Of a stretch of 19,461 nt of DNA, positions 1 through 8,508 are shown piece by piece (position 1 is the first letter of the stretch; each line of letters opens with the position of its first letter). A model generated the notes under the pieces. That model did no database searches and was not told where the DNA came from. It worked only from the letters and a program-made list of their open reading frames with translations. The position numbers were made by a program, and so were the translations under genes. Source of the DNA: Deinococcus marmoris DSM 12784 (GTDB lineage Bacteria > Deinococcota > Deinococci > Deinococcales > Deinococcaceae). The stretch lies in NCBI RefSeq assembly GCF_000701405.1, contig NZ_JNIV01000085.1, positions 1-19,461 on the forward strand, read 5' to 3'.

Positions 1-1
1 T

Positions 2-262
2 CAGACGCAGGCTCTGGAGAACCATTGGAATACTGCGTTCTTCGCGCTCAGTCTGGGACGGGCAGAAGTGCTGCTGGAGGCCGCTGGCCTCCAGGGTCGC
101 CCGGCCACTTCACTGGTGTCTTCCTACGAAGACATCAAGCGGCGGGCCTTCAACCGGCTCTTTGCGTGGCGAATACTGAGCAATCTAGGTCTCCAGGCAC
201 GATTTGCCGAATTAGGAAAACATCCGTCCAGGCCGCTGGATTTGGGGGTCAAAGCGGCTTGA
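2..262 (+). CDS. C-terminal fragment of an unrecognised protein, possibly a transposase (5' end outside window)
   Basis: An open frame runs from the left edge to a TGA at 260-262, giving 86 residues with no need for an internal start. The sequence ends with the motifs SYEDIKRRAFNRLFAWRIL and SRPLDLGVKAA. It is basic and helical, with aromatic and arginine-rich stretches like the C-terminal tails of IS4-type transposases. I cannot name the family from this fragment alone, and no DDE residue can be identified in it. The 28 bases after the stop hold no clear terminal inverted repeat before the convergent gene ends at 291. A transposase is the preferred reading partly because the other window edge also carries a transposase fragment. 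It could equally be the end of an unrelated cytoplasmic protein. Confidence 0.45.
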   Translation, partial: QTQALENHWNTAFFALSLGRAEVLLEAAGLQGRPATSLVSSYEDIKRRAFNRLFAWRILSNLGLQARFAELGKHPSRPLDLGVKAA

Positions 263-290
263 GGGTGGTCAAAACTGTCCGAACCATTGA

Positions 291-959
291 TCAATACAGG
301 TCTTCGGCCCCGAATGTCGTGGTGTCCAGAATGCTGTAGCCCAGCGCCGTGGCCGCGTCTTCCCGGCTGCCCAGCGTCTGCATGACGGCGCGGCCCAGTG
401 CCTCGTAACGGTCCACCGCCGCTTGCCATCCCTGGGGGGTATAGACGCTGAATTGTTCGCCCGGGGCAGGCTGGTAAGCCCGCAGGGCGGCGATATACGC
501 GATGTGTTCGGTGGCGGCCTGCGCGATCTTCTGTCCGTAACGCTGGCCGGTCTGTGCGCCCAGCGAACTGCGGGCCAGCGCCGAGAGACTGTGCAACTGG
601 ACTTCGAGGCCAGGATACATCCGTGGAACGGCGTGGCTGTACAGGGTGCCGCCCCCGGCCCGGATGCCTGCCAGTTGGCCTTCAAGGGCGCGCATCTCCC
701 GGTACTGTTTCCGCAGGCCATCCATGCGGGCGCTGAGTTTCGGAAACGCCAGGAGTTCCTTTTTCAACCGGGCTGCGCGGCATTCGGCCCAGTTGTACGA
801 GGCGTTGTCCTGATCGGCCTCACTCCATCTGTCGATGGTCAGTGTGGCGTACGCGCCGGCGTCCACGATATCCGCCAGCGCGCAGTTCGGCGCAGCCTGG
901 GCGTGGGCGGAAACGTTCAGGGTCAGCAGAACAGGCAGCAACCAGCGCGCAGGAGTCAT
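291..959 (-). CDS. secreted or periplasmic hypothetical protein, 222 aa
   Basis: I do not recognise the family. The protein starts with a typical Sec signal peptide: a short basic start (MTPAR), a hydrophobic core at about residues 6-18, and an AHA-QA or AQA-AP cleavage site near residues 20-23. The mature part is mostly helical and charged, with two cysteines (C26 and C60) that could form a disulphide outside the cytoplasm. No metal-binding or catalytic motif stands out. The ATG lies 8 bases after the rsmB stop codon on the same strand, so the two genes are probably co-transcribed. No good Shine-Dalgarno precedes it. Instead a TAGGCT hexamer overlaps the rsmB stop and sits 5 bases before the ATG, which could act as an internal leaderless promoter. 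The gene is well supported by its signal peptide and spacing; its function is unknown. Confidence 0.8.
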   Translation of the reverse strand: MTPARWLLPVLLTLNVSAHAQAAPNCALADIVDAGAYATLTIDRWSEADQDNASYNWAECRAARLKKELLAFPKLSARMDGLRKQYREMRALEGQLAGIRAGGGTLYSHAVPRMYPGLEVQLHSLSALARSSLGAQTGQRYGQKIAQAATEHIAYIAALRAYQPAPGEQFSVYTPQGWQAAVDRYEALGRAVMQTLGSREDAATALGYSILDTTTFGAEDLY

Positions 960-967
960 GGCCCAGC

Positions 968-2248
968 CTAGCCGATGGAAGAATCGGCGCGTCTACGCAG
1001 GCGGGCGATAAAGAAGCCGTCGATTCCGTCCTCCGGCACGGTCAGCAGGCCGTCTCCGGCGGGAACGTGCGGCACCTCTACCTCTTGCACGTCCTCGGCC
1101 ACGAATTCGGGATGCGCGGCCAGGAAATCGGCCACCACCCCCGGCCCCTCCTGCGGCGTGACCGAGCAGACCGAGTAGACCAGCGTGCCGCCCGGAGCCA
1201 CCAGCGCTGCGGCGTTGGGCAACATCCGCGCCTGCAACGTCGCCATGCCCGAAATGGCTTCCGGGGTCAGCCGCAGCTTGATCTCGGGGTGGCTGCGCAG
1301 GGTGCCGCTGCCGGTGCAGGGGGCGTCCAGCAGCACATGGGCGGCGGGGGCAAGGTCCAGCGGCTGGGTCAGATCGTGGGTCAGGAATTCGGCCTTGAGG
1401 CCCAGGCGTTCCAGGTTGGCCTGCGCCTGCCCATGCTTGCGGGGCAGCAGGTCCACGCTGGTCACCTGCGCCCCGCGCGCGGCCAGCATGGCAGCCTTGA
1501 TGCCCGCGCCCCCGGCCAGATCGAGGACACGCTGGCCGTCCACATCTCCCAGCGCATCTACGCAGGCCAGACTCGCGGGGTTGATCGGCTGCGCCCAGCC
1601 GCGCGCAAAGGCCTCGGTCTCACGCAGGGGGCGTGACAGTTCCACGCGGTCCGTCCCCTGGGGGCCGGGCTGCATGCGGCTGCCCTCGGCTTCCAGGGAC
1701 TTGAAGCCCGCGTCGGACACGCTGAGCCACAACGGCTGCGGGGTCAGCAGATCGGCAAAGATGGCGTCCGCCCCGGCTCCGTACACCGTCCGGTAGATGT
1801 CGGCCAGCCAGCCCGGCAGTTCGGTGCGCGTCACCTCTGAAGGCGCGGGGGCTTCGATCCGCCGCAGCACGGCGTTCACCAGTCCCGGCGGGGCCAGCCG
1901 TGCGCCGCGTGCCAGATTGACGTACTCGCTGACCACCGCGTGCGGCGGCGTGTCCAGATACAGCTTCTCGAAGGCCCCGGCCAGCAGCAGCGCGCGGACC
2001 TTGGGGTGCGTGTCCCCGGTCAGCATGGGGGTCAGCGCGGTGTCCAGGCTGGGAAAGTGGCGCAGCGTGCCGTAGACGATGTGCGTCGCCAGCCCCGAGT
2101 CGCGGCCCGGCAGGTGGGCCTGTTGCAGCGCGGCGTCCAGCGCGGGGGCGGCAAAGCTTTCTCCTGCCAGCACGCGCAGCAGCACCCGCACGGCCAGCTC
2201 GCGGGCAGGGTTAAAGGTTTCGGGTCTGGGCCGGGGGGTAAACGTCAT
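968..2248 (-). CDS. rsmB: 16S rRNA (cytosine-C5)-methyltransferase, RsmB/Sun type
   Basis: This enzyme transfers a methyl group from S-adenosylmethionine to C5 of a cytosine in 16S rRNA (C967 in E. coli). The 426 residues match the family length. The N-terminal third (about 10-135) is an all-helical NusB-like RNA-binding domain with the NAVLRR signature at 125-130. The C-terminal part (about 220-420) is a Rossmann methyltransferase. It has a SAM-binding motif I at 240-250 ([11 protein letters not shown], departing from the usual CAAPGGKT form), an acidic SVDLLP strand at 264-269, motif [11 protein letters not shown] at 308-316 and the catalytic-cysteine motif [10 protein letters not shown] at 358-367. 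C361 should be the nucleophile and C311 the releasing cysteine. The ATG follows a TATGCT box by 8 bases without a Shine-Dalgarno, suggesting a leaderless message. It overlaps nothing and lies just upstream of the secreted protein at 291-959. Confidence 0.93.
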   Translation of the reverse strand: MTFTPRPRPETFNPARELAVRVLLRVLAGESFAAPALDAALQQAHLPGRDSGLATHIVYGTLRHFPSLDTALTPMLTGDTHPKVRALLLAGAFEKLYLDTPPHAVVSEYVNLARGARLAPPGLVNAVLRRIEAPAPSEVTRTELPGWLADIYRTVYGAGADAIFADLLTPQPLWLSVSDAGFKSLEAEGSRMQPGPQGTDRVELSRPLRETEAFARGWAQPINPASLACVDALGDVDGQRVLDLAGGAGIKAAMLAARGAQVTSVDLLPRKHGQAQANLERLGLKAEFLTHDLTQPLDLAPAAHVLLDAPCTGSGTLRSHPEIKLRLTPEAISGMATLQARMLPNAAALVAPGGTLVYSVCSVTPQEGPGVVADFLAAHPEFVAEDVQEVEVPHVPAGDGLLTVPEDGIDGFFIARLRRRADSSIG

Positions 2249-2256
2249 TCAGCGCC

Positions 2257-2262
2257 AGCATA
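2257..2262 (-). promoter_or_regulatory. -10 box of a leaderless promoter for rsmB
   Basis: TATGCT lies 8 bases upstream of the rsmB ATG on the minus strand and no ribosome binding site intervenes. A TTGACC (2276-2281) lies upstream, but the 13-base gap is short for a standard -35. Confidence 0.6.
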
Positions 2263-2322
2263 CGGTCTGCGGCGGGGTCAAGGGGGTGATGCACGGGATT
2301 CGGGCCGCCCACATGCAAAACA

Positions 2323-2352
2323 GCCCTGCCATCTTCACTCGGACGGCAGGGC
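2323..2352 (-). terminator. 8-bp perfect hairpin, terminator-like on the minus strand
   Basis: GCCCTGCC (2323-2330) pairs perfectly with GGCAGGGC (2345-2352) around a 14-base loop. Read on the minus strand, the stem is followed by TGTTTTGC, a modest T tract. It would end a transcript entering from 2353-2714 before the rsmB promoter. No convincing gene exists there to be ended, so this could instead belong to a non-coding RNA or insulate rsmB. Confidence 0.4.
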
Positions 2353-2489
2353 CAGCAACTTTGCGAGTGGGTTGTCGATGCTCTCCGCTGTGTGGAAGGC
2401 CCCGCCCGAAAGTGATGTCAGTGTGCGCCGCTGCCATGGCCCACGCATCCGCCGAAAGTCGCAGGGTGGGTAGGCCGGGTGGCGTATGG

Positions 2490-2553
2490 CCGGACAGAGA
2501 GAGGGTGCAGTGGATGCTTGGGGAGCGCGTGCAGCATCACCCTCGTTTGTCGG
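2490..2553. repeat. long imperfect inverted repeat, candidate structured RNA
   Basis: The left arm GAGGGT (2501-2506) plus GATGCT (2513-2518) pairs with a continuous right arm AGCATC-ACCCTC (2533-2544), with a six-base bulge on the left. An outer GACA/TGTC pairing (2493-2496 with 2548-2551) extends the stem across a small internal loop. Such a foldable element in a gap of more than 300 bases suggests a non-coding RNA, a leader structure or a degenerate small repeat. Nothing in it identifies a known RNA family. Confidence 0.45.
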
Positions 2554-2699
2554 ACGGTTTGGATACCCCCCCCTCCCCCCAGCGAATCTGGGAAAGAAAA
2601 ATTCCGTGCCCCACAGCATCTTTTCTGAATTGCGAAGGTGATCTGGCCCAGTCTGTTCCGTCTGGCAGATGTTTCACTCCCCTTTCCCTGAGACGCGGC

Positions 2700-2705
2700 T
2701 ATACT
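2700..2705 (+). promoter_or_regulatory. -10 box (TATACT) before the HD-domain gene
   Basis: TATACT lies 9 bases upstream of the GTG at 2715. There is no Shine-Dalgarno, so the spacing supports a leaderless or nearly leaderless message starting at this GTG. No clear -35 is visible. Confidence 0.5.
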
Positions 2706-2714
2706 GCCCTCACC

Positions 2715-3788
2715 GTGTTCCGACGCCCCCGCCCCCCCCAGCCGCCCCCGCTCGCGTCCGCCGAGGCGCGCGTTCCCAATTCCAGCGCTCCTGCGGGCGA
2801 TATGGAGGCTGTGCGCGTGCTGAACGATCTGCTGGCGCGGCCTACCCATGAAGGCGTGCTGGAAGGCGCGCTGAGCCACGCCAGTTTTCTGCTGGGCGGC
2901 AACCTGCGCGGCTACGCCGTGACGCACCGGGCACAGGGCCAGGACCGGGCCGCGTCAGATAAGGCGGCGCAGGACCGGGTGGCGGCGGTGTTCGGCTACC
3001 CCAAGGCGCTGGTCGGCACGCCGCTGTCCGGCCCCTGGACCACCCCACGCACCCGGGTTCTCAGTGACGGCGCGGGCCAACTGTACGCGGCCAATCCGCC
3101 GGAGCTGCACGGCATCCTGGATACCTGCGGGATGCGGGACGTGGCGCTGTCGCTGGTGGTGCCGGTCAATGACCGGGGGCGCAATCTGGGCGCGCTGGTG
3201 CTGGACCGCAACTCCTCGGAGGACATCGGGACCGCCGCGCAGGAACTGGTCACGCGCTGGGCCACCGCGATTGCGCCGCTGCTGGGGCTGCTGGAAAGCC
3301 GCGAGGAATGGAAACTGACCGCGCGGCAGGTCAGCAGCGCGGTGGTGGAGGCCTTCGAGAGCCAGGAATTCGACGGGCTGGGGCATGCCCAGGCTGTCGC
3401 AGAGGCCAGCGTGAAACTGGGCCGCGCCGTGGGTCTGGCTGACCGCGAACTGGACGAGCTGTGGTTCGCCGCCACCCTGCACGATCTGGGCAAGATCCAC
3501 GGCGAGAAGGGCCACCCGCAGGTCGGCGCGAATTTCCTGCACGGCGTGCCGCACCTGGCGCAGGCGCAGAAGGCCGTGCGCCACCACCACGAGCGCTGGG
3601 ACGGTCAGGGCGAACCCGACAAGCTGACCGGCGAGGACATTCCGCTGTACGCCCGCATTCTGGCCGTCGCCAACGCCTACGTGCGGCTGGGCGATCCCGA
3701 ACGGCTGCGCGGTCAGGCGGGCAAGGGGCTGGACCCCCGGCTGGTCGGTCTGATGGAAAAGGTCAGCGCCGAGCCGCCTGCAAAATGA
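2715..3788 (+). CDS. GAF-like plus degenerate HD-GYP domain protein
   Basis: The 357-residue protein has a proline-rich head (1-25), a GAF-like sensory domain (about 31-190, with the strand pattern [23 protein letters not shown]) and an HD domain (about 213-325). The HD part shows H256-D257 in LHDLGKI, H267, paired histidines at 290-291, and DGQGEP at 296-301 followed by [12 protein letters not shown]. That order is that of HD-GYP phosphodiesterases, which hydrolyse cyclic di-GMP. However, the GYP tripeptide reads GEP, and the usual late AD-x-x-D segment reads ANAYV. Activity may therefore be altered, lost or directed at another substrate. The GTG start is chosen from the TATACT box before it; an ATG at 2802 would remove the proline-rich head. 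The frame stays open upstream to 2079, but that part lies antisense to rsmB and lacks family features. The gene heads a plus-strand run with a kinase and recG. Confidence 0.82.
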   Translation: MFRRPRPPQPPPLASAEARVPNSSAPAGDMEAVRVLNDLLARPTHEGVLEGALSHASFLLGGNLRGYAVTHRAQGQDRAASDKAAQDRVAAVFGYPKALVGTPLSGPWTTPRTRVLSDGAGQLYAANPPELHGILDTCGMRDVALSLVVPVNDRGRNLGALVLDRNSSEDIGTAAQELVTRWATAIAPLLGLLESREEWKLTARQVSSAVVEAFESQEFDGLGHAQAVAEASVKLGRAVGLADRELDELWFAATLHDLGKIHGEKGHPQVGANFLHGVPHLAQAQKAVRHHHERWDGQGEPDKLTGEDIPLYARILAVANAYVRLGDPERLRGQAGKGLDPRLVGLMEKVSAEPPAK

Positions 3789-3808
3789 ACGGTCTGGCCA
3801 GGGCCTGT

Positions 3809-3883
3809 CTGTCCAGAATTCGTCTGTCCAGAATCTGCGTGTCTGAAATCTGCTTATCTGAAATTCGCGTGCCTGGAATCCGT
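3809..3883 (+). repeat. 15-bp tandem repeat, five imperfect copies
   Basis: Five consecutive 15-base units fill 3809-3823, 3824-3838, 3839-3853, 3854-3868 and 3869-3883. They follow the pattern (c/g)tgtc(c/t)(a/g)(g/a)aat(t/c)(c/t)g(c/t), and the next 15 bases are a poorer match. The array lies between the HD-gene stop and the kinase start. The unit is a multiple of three, so the frame shared by both neighbours stays open through it, apart from the HD gene's TGA. Confidence 0.8.
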
Positions 3884-3917
3884 GTATTCAGAGACGGGCC
3901 GCTCCGGTGAAACGGGC

Positions 3918-4805
3918 GTGACCCTGCGTTCCACCCCTTCCGGCACGGCGGGGCACCAGCACTTCCCGGAACTGGAGGCCCGCTACGGTCCCCTGACGCC
4001 GATGGATTCGGGGATGCAGAGCCGCGTGTACACCACCCAGGACGGCGCGGCGGTGGTCAAGGTCTACCGCAACCGCACTAAGGGCCAGCACCGCACCGAG
4101 GCCCGGAATATGCTCCAGGCGGGCATGGACGGCTGGCTGCTGGGCGTCACAGAGGCCGACGGGGTAGAGGCGCTGATCATGCGCCGTTTCGCGGGTCATC
4201 CGCTGGCTGCCGCCGACGTGCCGCGCGCCCTGCCCCACCTGCGCCAGATCGTGGCCACGCTGCACAGCCAGCAGGGGGGGCGTGTCGATCTGGACAGGGT
4301 CCGCGAGCGCCTGATGCGCTTCCGTAGCGCCCTGGCCGCCTATCCGCTCTCGGACCTGTTCGGGGCGGTGGAGCTGCCGCTGGAGCGCGGGCTGCTGGAT
4401 CAGAAAGCCGTTTTCTGCCACCTGGACATGTGGCACGACAACATCCTGATCACGGACGCTCCAGACGCGGCGCGTTCCGCTCAGGAGGGTGCGGGTCAGG
4501 CGGAGGAAGTGCTGCTGATCGACTGGACGCGGGCGGACTGGGACGATCCCCTGCGTGATCTGGCGCTGCTCAAGACCGGCACGCTGGACCTGCTCGGGGC
4601 CGGGCGCAGTCTGGAGGCCGCCCTGAGCTTCCTGCCGGACCGCGCCCCCGCCACCCTGACCCGCTACCGCGCCTATCTGGCCCTGACCACCCTGCATGAC
4701 CTGTACTGGTTTCTGATGAACGAGCCCTACGAATTCGACACCCAGATGGAATTCAAGGTGGCCCGCGCCCGGCACGCGCTGGCCCGGCTGCCGGAACACG
4801 GCTGA
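3918..4805 (+). CDS. aminoglycoside phosphotransferase/homoserine kinase-type (APH fold) kinase
   Basis: This is a soluble small-molecule kinase of the APH superfamily; the substrate cannot be told from sequence. With the GTG at 3918 it has 295 residues, a usual length. The N-lobe holds the likely ATP-binding lysine K48 in VVKVY and a helix glutamate near E62. The catalytic Brenner motif reads HLDMWHDN at 168-175, giving H168, D170 and N175. The metal-binding aspartate is D202 in [18 protein letters not shown]. An Ala/Gly/Glu-rich insert at 182-197 separates the two motifs. Another GTG at 3882 would add 12 residues but falls at the edge of the 15-bp repeat array; neither start has a strong Shine-Dalgarno. 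The gene is in the same frame as the HD gene and probably in its transcription unit, with recG 104 bases downstream. Confidence 0.83.
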   Translation: MTLRSTPSGTAGHQHFPELEARYGPLTPMDSGMQSRVYTTQDGAAVVKVYRNRTKGQHRTEARNMLQAGMDGWLLGVTEADGVEALIMRRFAGHPLAAADVPRALPHLRQIVATLHSQQGGRVDLDRVRERLMRFRSALAAYPLSDLFGAVELPLERGLLDQKAVFCHLDMWHDNILITDAPDAARSAQEGAGQAEEVLLIDWTRADWDDPLRDLALLKTGTLDLLGAGRSLEAALSFLPDRAPATLTRYRAYLALTTLHDLYWFLMNEPYEFDTQMEFKVARARHALARLPEHG

Positions 4806-4870
4806 GCTGACTCCCAGGCCATCTCTGCCGCACCGCGAAGCGCGTCACGGACGTTCGCCCGCGCCTCTGC

Positions 4871-4876
4871 TAGCCT
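4871..4876 (+). promoter_or_regulatory. possible -10 box for recG
   Basis: TAGCCT lies 34 bases before the recG ATG and would give a leader of roughly 25-30 bases that includes the GGGGGAGG ribosome binding site. No convincing -35 is seen, so recG may also be read from upstream. Confidence 0.25.
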
Positions 4877-4909
4877 GCGGCCCGGCGGTTTGATCCGGGG
4901 GAGGTGGAC

Positions 4910-7255
4910 ATGGCAACAGTGGCAGAACTGCGTGAACGGCTGAGGCGTCCGCTGGCCGCCGAACTGGCCGCCGGGTGTCAGAACCGCGTGGTGGCCGGGG
5001 GCGTGGACAAATTGCTGGCCTCGCCGCTGGGCAACCCCTTCCCCAAAATCCGCGAGGTGCTGGGCGGCTACGGCGAACTGAGCGTGGGCGAGCGCGAGGA
5101 GGTTCTGAAAACGGCGCTGGCGGCCCTCTCGGATGGGGAGAAAGTCAAACCTGCGCGCGCCCCGCGTCCCGCCGCCCGGCAGGCTGTGCCCACCGCCGCC
5201 CCTGGCGAACGCCTGCCCATCGACGCCCCTCTGGCACGGCTGGACACTGGCCCAGGCGGAGCGCGTAAATTGCAGACGCTGGGCCTGCACACACTGCGCG
5301 ACGTGCTGCACGCCTACCCGCACCGCCACGAGGACCGCCGCGCCCTGCCCGATCTGTCGGATGTGGAGGAGGGCCAGAAGGTGACGGTGGAGGGCCGGGT
5401 GGTGGCCAAGTCGCGCCGCAGCCCGCGTCCCGGCATGCTGGTCATCGACGTGACGCTGGAAACGCCGTCGGGCGGGCGGGTCAAGGCGACGTGGTTCAAC
5501 CAGCCGTGGGTGGAAAAACAACTGCGCGAGGGCGCGGCGCTGGTGCTGACCGGGCGGGTCAAGAAGTTTGGCCGCAGCGTGCAACTGGGCGTGGAGCATC
5601 TGGAGACGCTGGACAATGCCCAGGACAGCCTCAGCACCGGGCGCATCGTGGGCGTGTACGACGCCAAGGACGGGATTTCGCAGGAATTTCTGCGCCGCGC
5701 GGCCTTCCGGGCGCTGGGGGCCGCGCCGCTGGACGATTACCTGCCGGTCCACTGGCGCAAGAAGTACGGCATCACCGATCTGGCCGACGCGCTGTGGGGC
5801 CAGCATTTTCCCAGTGACGAGGCGCATTTGAGCCGGGCCACCTCCCGCCTGCGCTTCGACGAGTACCTGTTTCTGGAGTTGCGGATGCTGCTTCAGGGTG
5901 AGGACTCGGTGTTGCAGGGCAAACGCTTCCAGGCCAAAGGTGACGACATCAACCGCTTCGAGGCCGCCCTGCCCTTCCGCTTCACGAATGCCCAGCGCCG
6001 CGTTCTGCTGGAAATCACCGACGATATGCGCGGCGATCAGCAGATGGCCCGGCTGATCCAGGGTGACGTGGGCAGCGGCAAGACGGCGGTGGCGGCCTGC
6101 GCGCTGTATCTGGCCGTGCGCGACGGCTACCAGGGTGCGCTGATGGCCCCCACCGAGATCCTGGCGCGGCAGCATTACGCCAACCTGCGTGGCTACCTGG
6201 GGCAACTGGATGTGCGAGTGGGCCTGCTGATCGGCGCGATGACCCCGAAAGACAAACTGGAAATGCACACCCGCATCGCGGAGGGCGACGTGGACGTGGT
6301 GGTGGGCACCCAGGCCCTTATTCAGGAGAATGTGCGCTTCGATAACCTGGGTCTGGCGGTGGTGGACGAGGAACACCGCTTCGGCGTCCAGCAGCGGCGC
6401 AAGCTGCTCGCCAGCCGCCCGGACGTGCTGGTCATGTCGGCCACCCCCATTCCGCGCAGCCTGGCCCTGACCGCTTACGGCGACCTGGAGCTGAGCGTCA
6501 TCGACGAACTGCCGCCGGGACGCATTCCCATCGAAACCAAACTGCTCCAGGATACTCACCGCGTGCAGGCGTACGGCTTCGTGATGAAGCAGATCCGCGA
6601 GGGCCAGCAGGCGTTCGTGGTCACGGCGCTGATCGAGGAAAGCGACACGCTGGAGCTGCTGGCCGCCACCCAACTGGCCGAGGACCTCAAGACCATCCTG
6701 CCCGAAGCCCGGATTGACCTGCTGCACGGGCGAATGAGCGCCGCCGAGAAGGACTACGTGATGGAACGCTTCCGCGCCCACGAGTTCGACATTCTGGTGT
6801 CTACCACGGTGATCGAGGTGGGCGTGGACGTGCCGAACGCCACGGTCATGGTGATCGAGAATGCTGAGCGCTTCGGGCTGGCGCAGTTGCATCAGCTCCG
6901 GGGCCGGGTAGGGCGTGGGAGCCAGCAGAGTTACTGCGTGCTGATCGCCGGGGAACACAGCCAGAAGACCCGCAAGCGCCTCAAGATCATCGAGGGGTCC
7001 ACTGACGGCTTCGTGATTGCCGAGGCAGACCTGAAGTTGCGCGGTCCCGGCGAGCTGCGCGGCACCCGTCAGAGCGGCATCCCCGATCTGCGGCTGGCCG
7101 ATCTTGCCAATGATACCGAGGTCATCGAACGCGCCCGCGAACTGGCCAAGCACATTCTGGCGAACGATCCCCGGCTGGAGCATCCGCGTCTGCAATATCT
7201 GCGCAGCGAGTTGCAGAACCGCAGCGAGAGCGTGGCTTACCGTGAGGTCATCTAA
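4910..7255 (+). CDS. recG: ATP-dependent DNA helicase RecG
   Basis: RecG is a cytoplasmic superfamily 2 helicase that reverses stalled replication forks and processes branched recombination intermediates. The 781-residue product has an N-terminal extension of roughly 100 residues with a basic Ala/Pro-rich linker (about 78-100), longer than the 693-residue E. coli enzyme. The OB-fold wedge domain follows at about 150-235. Helicase motifs are in order: Q-motif region FTNAQRRVL (358-366), Walker [10 protein letters not shown] (385-393), motif Ia APTEILA (413-419), Walker B DEEHRFG (486-492, the RecG-type DEEH box), motif [11 protein letters not shown] (510-517), motif [15 protein letters not shown] (631-644) and motif [11 protein letters not shown] (662-670). 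The C-terminal signature [13 protein letters not shown] (711-723) is typical of RecG. The ATG at 4910 has a strong GGGGGAGG Shine-Dalgarno 5-6 bases before it; the in-frame GTG at 4904 lies within that site. Confidence 0.97.
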   Translation: MATVAELRERLRRPLAAELAAGCQNRVVAGGVDKLLASPLGNPFPKIREVLGGYGELSVGEREEVLKTALAALSDGEKVKPARAPRPAARQAVPTAAPGERLPIDAPLARLDTGPGGARKLQTLGLHTLRDVLHAYPHRHEDRRALPDLSDVEEGQKVTVEGRVVAKSRRSPRPGMLVIDVTLETPSGGRVKATWFNQPWVEKQLREGAALVLTGRVKKFGRSVQLGVEHLETLDNAQDSLSTGRIVGVYDAKDGISQEFLRRAAFRALGAAPLDDYLPVHWRKKYGITDLADALWGQHFPSDEAHLSRATSRLRFDEYLFLELRMLLQGEDSVLQGKRFQAKGDDINRFEAALPFRFTNAQRRVLLEITDDMRGDQQMARLIQGDVGSGKTAVAACALYLAVRDGYQGALMAPTEILARQHYANLRGYLGQLDVRVGLLIGAMTPKDKLEMHTRIAEGDVDVVVGTQALIQENVRFDNLGLAVVDEEHRFGVQQRRKLLASRPDVLVMSATPIPRSLALTAYGDLELSVIDELPPGRIPIETKLLQDTHRVQAYGFVMKQIREGQQAFVVTALIEESDTLELLAATQLAEDLKTILPEARIDLLHGRMSAAEKDYVMERFRAHEFDILVSTTVIEVGVDVPNATVMVIENAERFGLAQLHQLRGRVGRGSQQSYCVLIAGEHSQKTRKRLKIIEGSTDGFVIAEADLKLRGPGELRGTRQSGIPDLRLADLANDTEVIERARELAKHILANDPRLEHPRLQYLRSELQNRSESVAYREVI

Positions 7256-7286
7256 TCTTGTAAGAACTGCCGACCATAGCAGATGG

Positions 7287-7307
7287 CCAGGAGGCCAGCC
7301 TGGTTTT
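7287..7307 (+). terminator. possible terminator of recG
   Basis: CCAGG (7287-7291) pairs with CCTGG (7299-7303) around a 7-base loop and is followed by TTTT, 32 bases after the recG stop. The stem is short, so termination may be partial. Confidence 0.35.
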
Positions 7308-7370
7308 GCCCCGGCCTTTTCTCAATCTTTGCCCCAGACCAAGAGAAACTCTGCGGTCTCTCATCGTCCG

Positions 7371-7410
7371 GTGACAGTGCTGTGACATGAAATCGTTTAC
7401 TATGACATCA
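7371..7410 (+). promoter_or_regulatory. helically phased TGACA direct repeats
   Basis: TGACA occurs at 7372-7376, 7383-7387 and 7403-7407. The longer units TGTGACATGA (7381-7390) and TATGACATCA (7401-7410) agree at 8 of 10 positions and are spaced exactly 20 bases apart, about two helical turns. A protein could bind these on one face of the DNA. TACTAT (7398-7403) could serve as a -10 box within the array. The site lies between recG and a strong terminator, where an independent small transcript could start. Confidence 0.35.
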
Positions 7411-7493
7411 CAGCGCACAACTTAAAGGTGGGCCGGGTGAAGTCCACAGCGCCCAGGGGGACCGGATCGAAAAAGGATCGGGTCCTTTCTTTT
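7410..7493 (+). ncRNA. candidate small RNA ending at a Rho-independent terminator
   Basis: Transcription from a -10 box near 7398-7403 would give an RNA of about 84 bases ending in the strong hairpin at 7459-7485. The stretch holds no protein-coding feature that I trust. The alternative is that the RNA is simply the 3' end of the recG transcript, so this call rests on position and the terminator alone. Confidence 0.25.
7459..7493 (+). terminator. Rho-independent terminator
   Basis: GGACC-G-GATC (7459-7468) pairs with GATC-G-GGTCC (7476-7485), with one G/G mismatch and a GAAAAAG loop, followed by TTTCTTTT (7486-7493). It lies 67 bases upstream of the dehydrogenase promoter and isolates that gene from recG readthrough. 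Confidence 0.8.
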
Positions 7494-7560
7494 GGCTGGG
7501 GTGCGCGGCCCCGGCGTTCATCTGGCGTGCAGACACCCGGTTCTGCCCCTGCCCGCCCCG

Positions 7561-7566
7561 TATGCT
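7561..7566 (+). promoter_or_regulatory. -10 box of a leaderless promoter for the short-chain dehydrogenase
   Basis: TATGCT lies 6 bases before the ATG at 7573, with no Shine-Dalgarno. The spacing fits transcription starting at the A of the start codon and fixes the choice of start. Confidence 0.65.
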
Positions 7567-7572
7567 GGACCG

Positions 7573-8448
<876 letters not shown>

Positions 8449-8458
8449 CCGGAGCAGC

Positions 8459-8492
8459 AAAAAGGGCGAGGATGCTATTCCTCGCCCCACTT
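8459..8492. terminator. bidirectional terminator between convergent genes
   Basis: A perfect 9-bp stem, GGGCGAGGA (8464-8472) with TCCTCGCCC (8479-8487), encloses a 6-base loop. On the minus strand it is followed by TTTTT (8463-8459), a strong terminator for the gene at 8509-9666. On the plus strand CACTTCTTTG follows, a weaker one for the dehydrogenase. Confidence 0.85.
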
Positions 8493-8508
8493 CTTTGAGC
8501 TTCCCTGC

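Larger units (their letters stand above)
2353..2714. other. divergent intergenic region with structured repeat, no convincing ORF
   Basis: This stretch separates rsmB from the HD-domain gene. Short ORFs exist on both strands but have no family resemblance, no ribosome binding site and arginine/proline-rich shadow-like composition. It contains the long imperfect hairpin at 2490-2553, a pyrimidine run rich in C at 2565-2580, an A-rich tract at 2592-2602 and the promoter of the downstream gene at 2700-2705. A structured non-coding RNA or a small dispersed repeat is possible. Confidence 0.5.

Noticed and set aside
2335..2619. 94-codon minus-strand ORF in the rsmB/HD gap
   Set aside because: It has no ribosome binding site or leaderless box, no recognisable domain, and runs into the hairpin at 2323-2352.
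2353..2640. RNase P RNA, SRP RNA or tmRNA in the structured gap
   Set aside because: I looked for the conserved GAAAGTCCGGGC-type core, the SRP tetraloop region and a tRNA-like acceptor end and found none.
2079..2714. Upstream extension of the HD-domain frame
   Set aside because: It overlaps rsmB on the other strand and has no domain. The TATACT box and GTG at 2715 give a better start.
3545..3900. CRISPR-like repeat array near 3809-3883
   Set aside because: The units are contiguous, 15 bases long and have no spacers, so it is a simple tandem repeat.
3888..4799. 303-codon minus-strand frame opposite the kinase
   Set aside because: It has the same shadow composition; the plus-strand kinase motifs HxDxxxxN and DW are intact.
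4727..7195. 822-codon open frame on the minus strand, antisense to recG
   Set aside because: It is a shadow: the recG frame on the other strand has every helicase motif, and the antisense product is a His/Gln/Val-rich sequence without domains, as expected opposite GC-rich codons.
7381..7410. Possible radiation/desiccation response motif (RDRM) near recG
   Set aside because: The TGACAT cores match one half of the Deinococcus 17-bp palindrome, but the other half does not match; direct rather than inverted symmetry is seen.
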